A stretch of 64,000 bases of DNA from Marinobacter flavimaris (lineage in GTDB: Bacteria; Pseudomonadota; Gammaproteobacteria; Pseudomonadales; Oleiphilaceae), in NCBI RefSeq assembly GCF_002933295.1, contig NZ_PSSW01000003.1:1-64000 (forward strand), in the 5' to 3' direction. Positions 10,350 through 20,982 of the stretch are shown piece after piece. The position numbers were made by a program, and so were the translations under genes. The notes under the pieces were generated by a model. The model did not search any database. It was given only the letters and a program-made list of their open reading frames with translations, and was not told the DNA's origin. Each line of letters starts with the position of its first letter. Positions within the stretch are counted from its first letter, which is position 1.

Positions 10350-11647
10350 GGTTCGGGTTTCTCCAGCACGGCGTAGAAGAAGCCGTCATGGCTGTCCGGA
10401 TCCGGGAGCAGTTGCCGCCCCGCACCCATATCGCGTCCCCATTGAGCTTCCGGCTCAACGAGAATGGCATCGGTCTGCTGCTTGCAAAACCGCTGAATTA
10501 TACGGTGGTTTTCCTGCGGGAACACCGAGCAGGTGGCATACACCAGCCGGCCTCCGGGTTTCAGGATAGCCCACATTGCGTCCAGCAACCCGAGCTGTAT
10601 GGCCGCCAGGGGGGTAATGTCCGATTCACGGCGCAATAACTTGATATCAGGGTGGCGGCGAATCACGCCGCTGGCGCTGCAGGGCACGTCCAGAAGAATG
10701 CGATCGAATGCCTCGCCGTCCCACCATTGTTCGGTCGCAGCCGCATCCGCCTGTTTCAGGGTGGCGTTGAGATCAAGTCGGTCCAGATTCTCCTGAACCC
10801 TGGGCAGGCGATCAGCGGATTCGTCGATGGCGACCACTTCTGCCAGCTCGCCACAGCTCTCCAGAATCGCGCAGGTTTTGCCGCCGGGAGCGGCACAGGC
10901 ATCGAGAACCCTCTGGCCAGGCGCCAGGTCCATCAGGGTGGTGCACAATTGCGCGGCCTCATCCTGCACGCTGACAGCGCCATCGGCGAACCAGGGCAGC
11001 CGGTCGACAGGAACCGGAGTGGCCAGTTGAATGCCGTGGGGTGCGAAGCGCGTTGCCTTTGCTTCGATGCCGGCCTCAGCCAGCAGGCCAAGATACTCAT
11101 CCCGGGCAAAACGGAGGGCATTTACCCGCAGGGTCATGGGGGCCTGGGCATTGTTGGCGTCGAGAATGTGCTGCCAGTCTTCCGGCCAGTTGTGGCGGAG
11201 CTTTTCCACCATCCACACCGGGTGGCTGAACCTGGCGGCATCGTCTGCCGGTTCTTGTGCGCCTTCCCGCTCCGCGGCCCTGAGCACACCATTCACCAGC
11301 CCGGTCAGATGGGGTTTGTCCAGGGCGCGACAGGCTTCAACGGTTTCATTGAGAACGGCGTAATTGGCCTGTTGGCTGAAGCGCAACTGGAACAGGGCAA
11401 CCAGCATCAGGTGATGAATGATGCGGTCGGGCTTGCGCAGAGGTTTTTTCAGCCGGCTGTTGAGCTCGCCGTCCAGGCGATAAAACCAGCGGCAGGTGCC
11501 GTAACAGAGCGCCTGGAGAACCGGGCGTTCATTGGCGGGCAGGCGGTTCAGTGCGGGCGGCAGGCACTGGGACAGGGACTGGCCATTCTCCACGGAAAGC
11601 ATCACACCCGCGGCGATGGCGCGCATGGGGTGTTGTCGGTCGCCCAT
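10346..11647 (-). CDS. rsmB: 16S rRNA (cytosine-967-C5)-methyltransferase
   Basis: RsmB (Sun/Fmu), about 433 residues, methylates C967 of 16S rRNA using S-adenosylmethionine. An N-terminal NusB-like RNA-binding domain (about residues 5-140) is followed by the methyltransferase fold with the SAM motif [10 protein letters not shown]. The two cysteines of the NSUN mechanism are present in [15 protein letters not shown] (general-acid/motif IV) and [12 protein letters not shown] (nucleophile, motif VI). The ATG at 11647 is 1 nt after the fmt stop codon, so translation is coupled. An in-frame start 15 codons upstream would lie inside fmt and is not needed. Confidence 0.95.
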   Translation of the reverse strand: MGDRQHPMRAIAAGVMLSVENGQSLSQCLPPALNRLPANERPVLQALCYGTCRWFYRLDGELNSRLKKPLRKPDRIIHHLMLVALFQLRFSQQANYAVLNETVEACRALDKPHLTGLVNGVLRAAEREGAQEPADDAARFSHPVWMVEKLRHNWPEDWQHILDANNAQAPMTLRVNALRFARDEYLGLLAEAGIEAKATRFAPHGIQLATPVPVDRLPWFADGAVSVQDEAAQLCTTLMDLAPGQRVLDACAAPGGKTCAILESCGELAEVVAIDESADRLPRVQENLDRLDLNATLKQADAAATEQWWDGEAFDRILLDVPCSASGVIRRHPDIKLLRRESDITPLAAIQLGLLDAMWAILKPGGRLVYATCSVFPQENHRIIQRFCKQQTDAILVEPEAQWGRDMGAGRQLLPDPDSHDGFFYAVLEKPEP

Positions 11648-11648
11648 C

Positions 11649-12584
11649 TCAGCGCAGCTCCTGGCCGGGCATGAGCAGTTCCTTGCCGCCATTGATCAGG
11701 TCGTTCACGCTCTGGGCGCGGGAGCCCGGCAGCTGGAGACGGGTGATGCGCAGGGTGCCGTTGCCGCAGGCAATGTCGATCCCGTCCCGGTCCCGTTGTA
11801 CTACGGTGCCGGGGAAAGCGTCGCTGGCGGTAACCAGGGCCTGGGCTTCGTGAATCCGGATGCGTTGGTCACCCAGATCGGTGTAGGTTCCGGGCCAGGG
11901 GTTAAAGGCGCGAACCAGCCGTTCAATCGCTATGGCATCTGCGGCCCAGTCAATATGGCCTTCGGTCTTGCTCAGTTTGCTGGCGTAGCAGGCCAGCTGG
12001 TCGTTCTGGGGTTCCCCGGTGAGTTCGCCCTTCTGAAGAAGCTCCAGGGCCTTGATGATGGCCTGGCCACCGAGTTCAGCCAGGCGGTCGTGGAGACTGC
12101 CGCCGGTGTCGTTGTCCTCGATGGTGGTCAGGGATTTCAACAGCATGGCGCCGGTATCCAGGCCCTCGTCCATCTGCATGATGGTGATGCCGGTTTCCGT
12201 ATCGCCTGCCGCTATGGCCCGCTGAATAGGTGCGGCGCCGCGCCAGCGCGGCAGCAGCGAGGCGTGGATGTTCAGGCAGCCGTGGGTTGGAATGTCCAGG
12301 ACCGCCTTCGGCAGGATCAGACCGTAGGCCGCGACAATCATCACGTCCGGATTCAGATCGGCCAATTGTTTCTGGGCGTCGGGCGTTTTCAGTGTTTCGG
12401 GCTGGAAGACCGGGATCCCGTGGTCCAGCGCCACCTGCTTGACCGGGCTGGGCTGCAGCTTCCGGCCACGGCCGGCGGGACGATCCGGCTGGGAGTAAAC
12501 GCCAACAATGGTGTGGCCGGCTGCAATCAGGGCGCGGAGCGCGGTTGCCGCAAAATCCGGTGTACCAGCAAAAACAAGTCGCAC
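11649..12584 (-). CDS. fmt: Methionyl-tRNA formyltransferase
   Basis: Fmt formylates initiator Met-tRNA with 10-formyl-tetrahydrofolate. The N-terminal hydrolase fold has the catalytic Asn-His-Asp region and the motif HASLLPRWRGAAPI; the C-terminal OB-like domain binds tRNA. The GTG at 12584 (311 residues) is chosen because the product then begins RLVFAGTPDFA as in other Fmt proteins. An ATG 15 codons upstream lies inside a 20-bp palindrome and would add unrelated residues. The gene lies downstream of def, separated by that palindrome, and overlaps no other gene. Confidence 0.94.
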   Translation of the reverse strand: MRLVFAGTPDFAATALRALIAAGHTIVGVYSQPDRPAGRGRKLQPSPVKQVALDHGIPVFQPETLKTPDAQKQLADLNPDVMIVAAYGLILPKAVLDIPTHGCLNIHASLLPRWRGAAPIQRAIAAGDTETGITIMQMDEGLDTGAMLLKSLTTIEDNDTGGSLHDRLAELGGQAIIKALELLQKGELTGEPQNDQLACYASKLSKTEGHIDWAADAIAIERLVRAFNPWPGTYTDLGDQRIRIHEAQALVTASDAFPGTVVQRDRDGIDIACGNGTLRITRLQLPGSRAQSVNDLINGGKELLMPGQELR

Positions 12585-12614
12585 GGTGTAGTGATCTCTG
12601 TTCCGTTGTATACG

Positions 12615-12638
12615 AAAAGACCGGGTCATGACCCGGTC
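12615..12638 (-). terminator. Perfect 20-bp palindrome with U-tract between def and fmt
   Basis: The sequence GACCGGGTCATGACCCGGTC (12619-12638) is fully self-complementary and is followed on the minus strand by TTTT (12615-12618). This is the form of a short rho-independent terminator or attenuator. It ends only 31-35 nt before the fmt GTG start, too close for a separate fmt promoter downstream. Either fmt is expressed by read-through from def or the element is partial. Confidence 0.5.
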
Positions 12639-12676
12639 CGGAATAGTGTCTGGTTTTGGGCTAGGCCAAAGCCTGA

Positions 12677-13180
12677 TCAGGCACTTTTCTTGTGCTGCTT
12701 CTCCAGCTTTTTGCGAATGCGGTTGCGCTTGAGAGAGCTCAGGTAGTCAACGAACAACCTGCCGTTCAGGTGATCCATCTCATGCTGGATACAGACAGCC
12801 AACAGGCCTTTCGCTTCCAGTTCAAACGGTTTGCCGTCCCGGTCCATTGCACGGATCATGCAGTGTTCGATCCGCTCAACGTCTTCGTAGAAACCGGGCA
12901 CAGACAGGCAACCTTCCTGCATGGCTTCTCGTTCGCCGTCCAGCACTTCCACCTCGGGATTGATGAACACCCGCGGCTCGCTCTTGTCCTCGGACAGATC
13001 CATAACGATGATCTGTTTGTGCACATTCACCTGGGTGGCCGCAAGGCCAATGCCGGGCGCATCGTACATGGTCTCGAACATGTCGTCGATCAGCTTGCGG
13101 TCGGCGTCTGTCACCTCTTCTACCGGTTTGGCAATGGTGCGTAGACGGGGATCCGGGTATTCGAGAATCTCTAGTATCAT
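12677..13180 (-). CDS. def: Peptide deformylase
   Basis: A 167-residue metalloenzyme that removes the formyl group from nascent proteins. All three family motifs are intact: GIGLAATQ (motif 1, near residues 46-53), EGCLS (motif 2, metal Cys, about residues 90-94) and QHEMDH (motif 3, two metal His and the catalytic Glu, near 133-138). It heads the def-fmt-rsmB-trkA cluster and is divergent from the LysM gene, the common arrangement near the replication origin in related gammaproteobacteria. Confidence 0.96.
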   Translation of the reverse strand: MILEILEYPDPRLRTIAKPVEEVTDADRKLIDDMFETMYDAPGIGLAATQVNVHKQIIVMDLSEDKSEPRVFINPEVEVLDGEREAMQEGCLSVPGFYEDVERIEHCMIRAMDRDGKPFELEAKGLLAVCIQHEMDHLNGRLFVDYLSSLKRNRIRKKLEKQHKKSA

Positions 13181-13598
13181 AGGTCGGTCTTTTAGCCTGT
13201 ATGTCGGGATGCCCGCGGTATTGTGCCGGCATGCCTTTTGACTTTGCTGCTCTTTGTAACAGTGTGAAACTGATCTCCGAAATGCGACAGCGTACTGCGC
13301 AAATTTTCACCTTGCCTCTACTATTATCGGGGCAAGGCCCCAGCTTTCAACGGCTGGAGGGGTTCTCAAGCTTTATACGAGTATTATCCAACAATTCGTC
13401 GATTGAGTACAAACTGATCAGTTAATAGTTAAAATCTTTCAACGACGGGATAGAATTTACTGGAAGAACAAAAGATAACATCACAATTTGCGAGACTTCT
13501 TCTATAGTAACTGGAATAACAACGTAATAAGCTGCAGGTAACTGACTGCATCCCAACAGAATGCAAAGAATCAAGGCACGCGATCAAGGACTTACACA
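13181..13598. other. 418-bp divergent intergenic region between def and the LysM gene
   Basis: The region is AT-richer than its surroundings and must hold the promoters of both divergent transcription units. I see no confident sigma-70 promoter, no RNA gene and no open frame with a ribosome site. A TATAGT hexamer at 13503 and TTGCGA at 13488 are too close together to form a promoter. In relatives this junction is often occupied only by regulatory sequence. Confidence 0.4.
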
Positions 13599-14615
13599 AT
13601 GAGGAAACTGCTGTACGCTCTGGCAGCAACTACGCTGCTTATAACCTCCTGGGCTCATGCTGCACCGGAGCTGCGGTCCGATCATCCCGAGCGTTACACC
13701 GTAGTTAAGGGTGACACCCTCTGGGACATTTCGGCCCGTTTTCTGAACAACCCCTGGTACTGGCCGGAAATATGGCATGTAAACCCGCAGGTCGCCAACC
13801 CTCACCTGATTTATCCCGGTGATCGCCTTGCCCTGGTTTATATTGATGGCAAGCCCCGTATTACGAAGGTTGCCAGCAACGATGTCGTAAAGCTGTCGCC
13901 CAAGGTACGTTCCGAGCCCATCGATACGCCCATCCCGGCGATCCCGCTTGATGCCATTGGCAGTTTCCTGACGGACACCCGTATTGTCAGCCCGGAAGAG
14001 ATCAACGGTGCTCCGTATGTTCTCGAAGGTGAAGACGGCCGGATTATCACCGGTGCCGGCGACAAGCTGTATGCTCGCGGAGAAAAGCCTGCAGACAAGG
14101 TGGGTGTATTCCGTCGCAGCAAGGAATTCCGGGATCCGGATACTGGCGAGTTCCTCGGTCTTGAGGCGCGCAGTATTGCCCGTGGTGATGTCGCCCGGGA
14201 AAACGGCGATGTGTTGACCGTAAACCTGACCAGCTCCAGCGAAGAAGTTCGAATTGGCGACCGACTGATGGTGAGTGAAGACCGCCGTCTGACCACCAGC
14301 TTCGTGCCCAGTGCTCCCGACCAGGATATTGAAGGGCAGATGATCTCGGTTGACGGTGGTGTGAGCCAGATCGGTCAGTTTGATGTGGTTGCCATAAACC
14401 GCGGCACCCGGGAAGGTCTGGAAGCTGGCAACGTGATGGCCGTACTGAAAAGCGGCAACCTGGTTCGCGATCCGGTGACCGGAGAAACCATCGAGCTGCC
14501 CTCCGAGCGTGCCGGGTTGTTGATGGTGTTCCAGGCCTACGAAAAAATGAGCTACGGTCTGGTGCTGCAGGCCAGCCGCGTGTTGACGGTGGGTGACAAG
14601 GTTACCAACCCCTGA
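13599..14615 (+). CDS. LysM domain peptidoglycan-binding protein
   Basis: A 338-residue exported protein with a cleavable signal peptide (residues 1-21, ending AHA-AP) and one LysM domain near residues 32-85 (RYTVVKGDTLWDISARFLNNPWYWPEIW...YPGDRL). The remaining 250 residues resemble the conserved tail of the family found next to dprA in Pseudomonas and relatives. It probably binds peptidoglycan in the periplasm; no catalytic domain is seen. The gene lies between def and dprA, in the usual order, and is followed by a hairpin terminator. Confidence 0.88.
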   Translation: MRKLLYALAATTLLITSWAHAAPELRSDHPERYTVVKGDTLWDISARFLNNPWYWPEIWHVNPQVANPHLIYPGDRLALVYIDGKPRITKVASNDVVKLSPKVRSEPIDTPIPAIPLDAIGSFLTDTRIVSPEEINGAPYVLEGEDGRIITGAGDKLYARGEKPADKVGVFRRSKEFRDPDTGEFLGLEARSIARGDVARENGDVLTVNLTSSSEEVRIGDRLMVSEDRRLTTSFVPSAPDQDIEGQMISVDGGVSQIGQFDVVAINRGTREGLEAGNVMAVLKSGNLVRDPVTGETIELPSERAGLLMVFQAYEKMSYGLVLQASRVLTVGDKVTNP

Positions 14616-14640
14616 TTGACTGACGAACGATAGACGCAAC

Positions 14641-14673
14641 GGCCGGACCAGGAAGGTCCGGCCTCGCTGTTTT
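14641..14673 (+). terminator. Hairpin terminator between the LysM gene and dprA
   Basis: A perfect 9-bp stem GGCCGGACC/GGTCCGGCC (14641-14649 and 14655-14663) with a 5-nt loop is followed by TCGCTGTTTT. The T tract is short, so termination may be partial. The dprA GTG start follows 14 nt later, so dprA is either read through from the LysM gene or uses a promoter upstream of the hairpin. Confidence 0.55.
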
Positions 14674-14686
14674 CAAGGATGATGCC

Positions 14687-15829
14687 GTGTTTTCCTCTGC
14701 CACAGCCCAATGGCTGTTCCTGACTTGCCTGCCCGGCCTCGGCCGCACCCGTCGGCGTGAACTGCTGGCGGAATTTCCTGACTTGCCCCAAATGCTTTCC
14801 ATGAATGCTGCAACCCTGCGGGCCGTGGGCATGGCTGCAGACGCCATGGCCGCAATCCAGGCCTGGCAAAAGCAGGATGATGCGCATCCGGCGGTTCGTG
14901 AGGTGCGGACCATAATGCACGATTGCCAGAAGCATGCCGTCGGTATTCTGACCTGGGGAGATACCCACTACCCCGAGCAGCTCCGGCACATTCACGACGC
15001 GCCCCTGGTGCTCTTCACCCGAGGTGATACGGAGCTCCTGGCACGGGACCAGATCGGTATCATCGGTAGTCGCAAGGCTACGCCCGCCGGTCTGCATCAT
15101 GCCCGGCGTTTTGCCGCCGAACTGAGCGCCCGCGATCTGATGGTGACCAGCGGTCTGGCGCTGGGGGTCGATGGCGCTGCCCATGCGGGGGCACTGGATG
15201 CGGGGTATCCCACCGTCGCGGTGATTGGCTGTGGCCTCGACCGCGTCTACCCTCACCAGCATTGCCGCCTGGGTGAGCGAGTCGTTGCCGACGGACTGAT
15301 GATTTCCGAGTATCCTCCTGGCACGCCGGCAAGAGCCGCGCACTTTCCCCAACGCAACCGGATTATAAGTGGCCTGAGCCGTGGCGTGCTGGTGGTCGAG
15401 GCGGGCCTGCGCAGTGGCTCCCTGATTACCGCGAGGATGGCGCTGGAGCAGGGGCGGGAAGTATTCGCCATTCCCGGCTCGGTGCACAGCCCTGTTGCCC
15501 GGGGGTGTCATCACCTGATCAAACAGGGTGCTCGCCTGGTGGAAACGGTGGAGGATATCCTGGAGGAGCTTGGTGCCTGGTGGTCCCCGCCGCTGGCAAA
15601 CGAAGCGGCTGGCACCCCGGAGCCGAAGCCCGGAGGCAAGGGCCCGCTGGCCGGCCTCGACGGCCGTGAAATCGCGGTGTTTGAGGCTTTAGGGTATGAT
15701 CCACAGTCAACCGATGCACTGAGTTCAGCAACCGGCCTTCCTGCCGATCAGCTTATGCAGTCCCTGTTGCTTCTGGAGTTGCAGGGGCTGGTCAGCTCGG
15801 CACCGGGAGGCTTTCAGAAAATCGCCTGA
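14687..15829 (+). CDS. dprA: DNA-processing protein DprA
   Basis: A 380-residue DprA/Smf protein, which loads RecA onto incoming single-stranded DNA during natural transformation. The Rossmann-like core shows GSRKATPAG, SGLALGVDGAAH and the region AVIGCGLDRVYP, then NRIISGLS and VVEAGLRSGSLITA. A C-terminal winged-helix (DprA_WH) occupies the last 70 residues. The start is GTG with ribosome site AAGGATG. A nearby ATG at 14682 is out of frame. Length fits Pseudomonas-type DprA. Confidence 0.95.
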   Translation: MFSSATAQWLFLTCLPGLGRTRRRELLAEFPDLPQMLSMNAATLRAVGMAADAMAAIQAWQKQDDAHPAVREVRTIMHDCQKHAVGILTWGDTHYPEQLRHIHDAPLVLFTRGDTELLARDQIGIIGSRKATPAGLHHARRFAAELSARDLMVTSGLALGVDGAAHAGALDAGYPTVAVIGCGLDRVYPHQHCRLGERVVADGLMISEYPPGTPARAAHFPQRNRIISGLSRGVLVVEAGLRSGSLITARMALEQGREVFAIPGSVHSPVARGCHHLIKQGARLVETVEDILEELGAWWSPPLANEAAGTPEPKPGGKGPLAGLDGREIAVFEALGYDPQSTDALSSATGLPADQLMQSLLLLELQGLVSSAPGGFQKIA

Positions 15830-15874
15830 ACCCCGTGTGATCATCTAACCGGATCGACGTCTGACACAAGCAGT

Positions 15875-18202
<2,328 letters not shown>

Positions 18203-18257
18203 GTCGCGGCCCCCGGATTGGGCTATGCTCAGGGTCAACATTCCGTAGGGATTTTCG

Positions 18258-19031
18258 ATGGATATTCTTACCCTTGTGGGGCTTGTGGCTGGTGTCCTGA
18301 TCGTCGTGCTGGCGATGCTGGCCAACGCCTCCTTCCTGACGTTCCTGAACCTTCCGGGCCTCGCCATTGTGCTGGGCGGGACCTTTGCCGTAACCCTGAT
18401 CAAATTCCGCATGGCGTCGGTGATGAGCGCGTTCCGCCTGGCCATGTCTGCCGCGTTTACCGACCGCATGGCGCGGCCGGCGGAGCTGATCCGGGAAGTG
18501 GGCGCACTGGCCATGGTGGTGCGCAAAGAGGGCATTCTCGGCCTGGAAAACCACCAGACGGATAATGAGTTCCTGCAGAAGGCGATCAATCTATGCGTCG
18601 ACGGCCACCCGCCGGAACTGGTGGAAGAGGCCCTGGCCCAGGAAACCCAGCAGACCGCCGAGCGATACGAAGTGGCCGAGCGGGTGTTCCGGGGTATTGG
18701 TGAATCGGCCCCGGCCATTGGCATGCTGGGCACCCTGGTGGGTCTGGTACAGATGCTCAATACCCTGGATGATCCTTCCTCCATTGGCCCGGCCATGGCG
18801 ATTGCCCTGCTCACCACCTTGTACGGTGCGTTTATTGCCCAGCTGATTGCCCTGCCCCTGGCCGACAAGCTGCAGCTGAAAGCCGAGGACGAGTCCCGGA
18901 ACCAGATGCTGATCATCACGTCCATCAAGAACATCATGCGCGGCGAGAATCCCCGCGTAATGACGGAACTGCTGTCCTCCTTTGTTACCCCTGAGCAGCG
19001 CACCGGCCTGGCGCCGGAGCGGGAGGCCTGA
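18258..19031 (+). CDS. pomA: Flagellar motor stator protein, PomA/MotA family
   Basis: A 257-residue inner-membrane stator subunit with four transmembrane helices (about residues 3-25, 30-50, 150-172 and 182-204) and the long cytoplasmic loop that contacts FliG. The third and fourth helices carry the MotA/PomA signature APAIGMLGTLVGLVQML and IGPAMAIALLTTLYGAF. The sequence is closer in pattern to Na+-driven PomA than to H+-driven MotA, as expected in a marine bacterium, but ion choice is an inference. The partner gene follows 4 nt after the stop. Confidence 0.9.
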   Translation: MDILTLVGLVAGVLIVVLAMLANASFLTFLNLPGLAIVLGGTFAVTLIKFRMASVMSAFRLAMSAAFTDRMARPAELIREVGALAMVVRKEGILGLENHQTDNEFLQKAINLCVDGHPPELVEEALAQETQQTAERYEVAERVFRGIGESAPAIGMLGTLVGLVQMLNTLDDPSSIGPAMAIALLTTLYGAFIAQLIALPLADKLQLKAEDESRNQMLIITSIKNIMRGENPRVMTELLSSFVTPEQRTGLAPEREA

Positions 19032-19035
19032 GGGT

Positions 19036-19869
19036 TTGGAACTGGTCCAGAAGAAAAACAGGAAGCGTCTGCAGAACCAGACGCCGGCCTGGATCGTCAC
19101 TTTTGCCGATCTGGCCACCCTGCTGCTGACCTTTTTCATACTGCTGCTGTCGTTTGCCGAAATGGACGTTGAGAAGTACCGGGCCATGGCCAACTCCATG
19201 GCCGTGGCCTTTGGCTCCAGCAACGTCCTGGCGGAGGATATTGGTGGCTCCCCGTTGACCATGATTGAATCGGACACGGTCTCCCTTCCCGAGCCCACAG
19301 AATCCCAGGCACGGGAGCCCGAGTTCATTGATGAGCGCGCGGAGGGTGCCGCGCCCACCCAGATTCCGGGTGGTGTGATCGATCTGGCCAGCCGGATGAT
19401 CCGGGAACTGGAATCGGAGGTGGCTTCGGAAGCCCTGAGTGTCAATTACGACCAGAACCAGGTGGTGATCCGCTTCTCCGAGGAGGCTACCTTCCGATCC
19501 GGCGAGGCCGCCATCAAGCCCGAGATGATCCCGATTATCGAACGGGTGGTGAACGTGCTGTCGGCGTGTACCGGTGATGTGTTGGTGTCCGGCTACACCG
19601 ATAACCGGCCCATTTCCAGTGACCGCTACCGCTCTAACTGGGATCTTTCCGCGGCCCGTGCCGTGTCCGTGGTGCACGAGTTAGTGATGAATCGGCAGGT
19701 GCCGGCCGAACGGGTGGTGGCGGCCGGGCGTGCCGAGACCAACCCGCTTGCGCCGAACGACACACCGGAGAACCGGGCCCTGAATCGCCGGGTGGAAATC
19801 GCCATTCGCAATCCCGAATGCAACGACGAGGTGCCCACCGGCGATCTGCCCGTCGAAATCAGGCCCTGA
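19036..19869 (+). CDS. pomB: Flagellar motor stator protein, PomB/MotB family
   Basis: A 277-residue stator partner with a single N-terminal transmembrane helix carrying the ion-binding Asp (TFADLATLLLTFFILLLSF), a linker, and a C-terminal OmpA-like peptidoglycan-binding domain (VSGYTDNRPIS...NWDLSAARAVSV, then NRALNRRVEI). The TTG at 19036 is chosen: it follows GGGAGG at good distance and gives the normal short cytoplasmic tail. An ATG 18 codons upstream lies within the pomA frame and adds unrelated residues. It forms a stator complex with the preceding gene product. Confidence 0.88.
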   Translation: MELVQKKNRKRLQNQTPAWIVTFADLATLLLTFFILLLSFAEMDVEKYRAMANSMAVAFGSSNVLAEDIGGSPLTMIESDTVSLPEPTESQAREPEFIDERAEGAAPTQIPGGVIDLASRMIRELESEVASEALSVNYDQNQVVIRFSEEATFRSGEAAIKPEMIPIIERVVNVLSACTGDVLVSGYTDNRPISSDRYRSNWDLSAARAVSVVHELVMNRQVPAERVVAAGRAETNPLAPNDTPENRALNRRVEIAIRNPECNDEVPTGDLPVEIRP

Positions 19870-19982
19870 GCCTTATATCTGAGGCGTAGCTTCTCATGCG
19901 CAATCCATATAACTGTCCAGCTTTCAGGGCTTTATACTGTGCGCCCGATAATTGACTGGCACAGCGAAGCGAGAGAGCAACC

Positions 19983-20300
19983 ATGAGTGGACCGGACAAG
20001 CCGAAAGTGATTGGCGAGGAATGGAGCGATGAGCGGGTCAGGAGTTTTCTGGATATCCGCCCCTGGGATGCTGCGGAGAATGCCGACTATAACGCTCTGT
20101 TGAAAGCCTACCAGGCCATGCGAGCGGAAGATTTCGAACGCTTTATCGGATTTCTCGTTGCCGAAGGACGGGATCTGAATGCCACCGGCCCGGACGGGGA
20201 AACCATTCTGGACCTGATTTCCCGGCATCGCCGCAGTGTGGATTATGCCCGCGCGCTGGAAAAGGCCGGTGCCAAAAAAACGGCCGCAGCCGGGAACTGA
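19983..20300 (+). CDS. PA4642-family conserved hypothetical protein
   Basis: A 105-residue soluble protein that matches the small family typified by Pseudomonas PA4642: VIGEEWSDERVRSFLDI near residues 9-25, then LLKAYQAMRAEDFERFIGFLVAEGRDLNA. Function is not known. No signal peptide or membrane segment is visible. It stands alone after the stator genes and converges on hsp20. Its last codons lie within the hairpin that terminates hsp20 on the opposite strand. Confidence 0.8.
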   Translation: MSGPDKPKVIGEEWSDERVRSFLDIRPWDAAENADYNALLKAYQAMRAEDFERFIGFLVAEGRDLNATGPDGETILDLISRHRRSVDYARALEKAGAKKTAAAGN

Positions 20301-20314
20301 TCCCGCTGCGGCCG
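20274..20314 (-). terminator. Rho-independent terminator of hsp20, lying inside the neighbouring gene
   Basis: A 10-bp stem CGGCCGCAGC/GCTGCGGCCG (20281-20290 and 20305-20314) has a short inner stem GGGA/TCCC. On the minus strand it is followed by seven T residues (plus-strand A run 20274-20280). This is a strong intrinsic terminator for hsp20. The A run and left arm are coding sequence for the C-terminal KKTAAAGN of the convergent PA4642-family gene. Confidence 0.8.
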
Positions 20315-20341
20315 TGCGTTATTGCCTGAGGTTGTCGGCGT

Positions 20342-20797
20342 TTACTGCACGTCGACTTCAATGGCCTTGGGCTCCTTCGGCTCGGCTTTCTGGAGCGTCA
20401 GGGTCAGCATGCCGTCCTTGAAGTTGGCCTTCACGCTGTTCTCATCGACATTGTCCGGCAGCGTGAAGCGGCGCAGGAAGCTGCCATAAAAACGCTCTAT
20501 CCGGTGGTGCTTCTTGTCGTCGGTCTCGTTCTCACTCTTGCGTTCACCCTGAATGCTCAGAACGCCCTCGTGTACCGTTACTTTTACGTCTTCCTTGGAC
20601 ATGCCCGGCAACTCCGCCTCGATGGTGAAGGCCTCCGGAGTTTCCTTGATGTCCACGGCCGGAGCCCAGTCGCTGCGGCTGAACACGTCTTTGCTTTCGC
20701 GCTCGCCGCCTGAGCGTGTCAGGCCGAACATGCGGTTATAGCGGTTCATCAGGTCTTCGAACTCATTGACCGGATTCCAGCGGGTAAGATTGGTCAT
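20342..20797 (-). CDS. Hsp20/alpha-crystallin small heat-shock protein
   Basis: A 151-residue holdase chaperone. The N-terminal arm (NPVNEFEDLMNRYNRMFG) precedes an alpha-crystallin domain at about residues 45-140, with the conserved A-x-x-x-G-V-L motif (VHEGVLSIQGER) and the R-x-F-x-RF-x-LP segment (YGSFLRRFTLPDNV). The GMLTLTLQKAEP segment carries the usual I/L-x-I/L-like C-terminal motif area. A strong AGGAGG ribosome site precedes the ATG. It is likely induced by heat or envelope stress; a candidate promoter is listed separately. Confidence 0.93.
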   Translation of the reverse strand: MTNLTRWNPVNEFEDLMNRYNRMFGLTRSGGERESKDVFSRSDWAPAVDIKETPEAFTIEAELPGMSKEDVKVTVHEGVLSIQGERKSENETDDKKHHRIERFYGSFLRRFTLPDNVDENSVKANFKDGMLTLTLQKAEPKEPKAIEVDVQ

Positions 20798-20914
20798 AGG
20801 ATCTCCTCCTTTTATCGGAACGAATCTGAATGTGTGACATCAGCTTCGATCGCGGAACAGCTCCATGCCGGTGGCGCCAGCCGGATGGTTATCCGTGAAC
20901 CTCTGCTAGTACCG

Positions 20915-20943
20915 AATGTAGGTGCAGTATGGATGTTTTCAAG
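20915..20943 (-). promoter_or_regulatory. Candidate hsp20 promoter (sigma-32- or sigma-70-like)
   Basis: On the minus strand CTTGAAA (plus-strand 20937-20943) is followed after about 16-17 nt by TACATT (20915-20920), about 120 nt before the hsp20 start. CTTGAAA matches the sigma-32 -35 consensus exactly, but the -10 side (CACCTACATT) matches CCCCATNT only weakly. It could instead act as a sigma-70 promoter (TTGAAA/TACATT). Confidence 0.3.
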
Positions 20944-20982
20944 GGCGGGGTTGGTCGAATTTTGATCAGGGTCAAGTCGGGT

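Noticed and set aside
12585..12629. Longer fmt start at 12629
   Set aside because: That ATG is inside the 20-bp palindrome and adds 15 residues not found in Fmt; GTG at 12584 gives the usual N-terminus.
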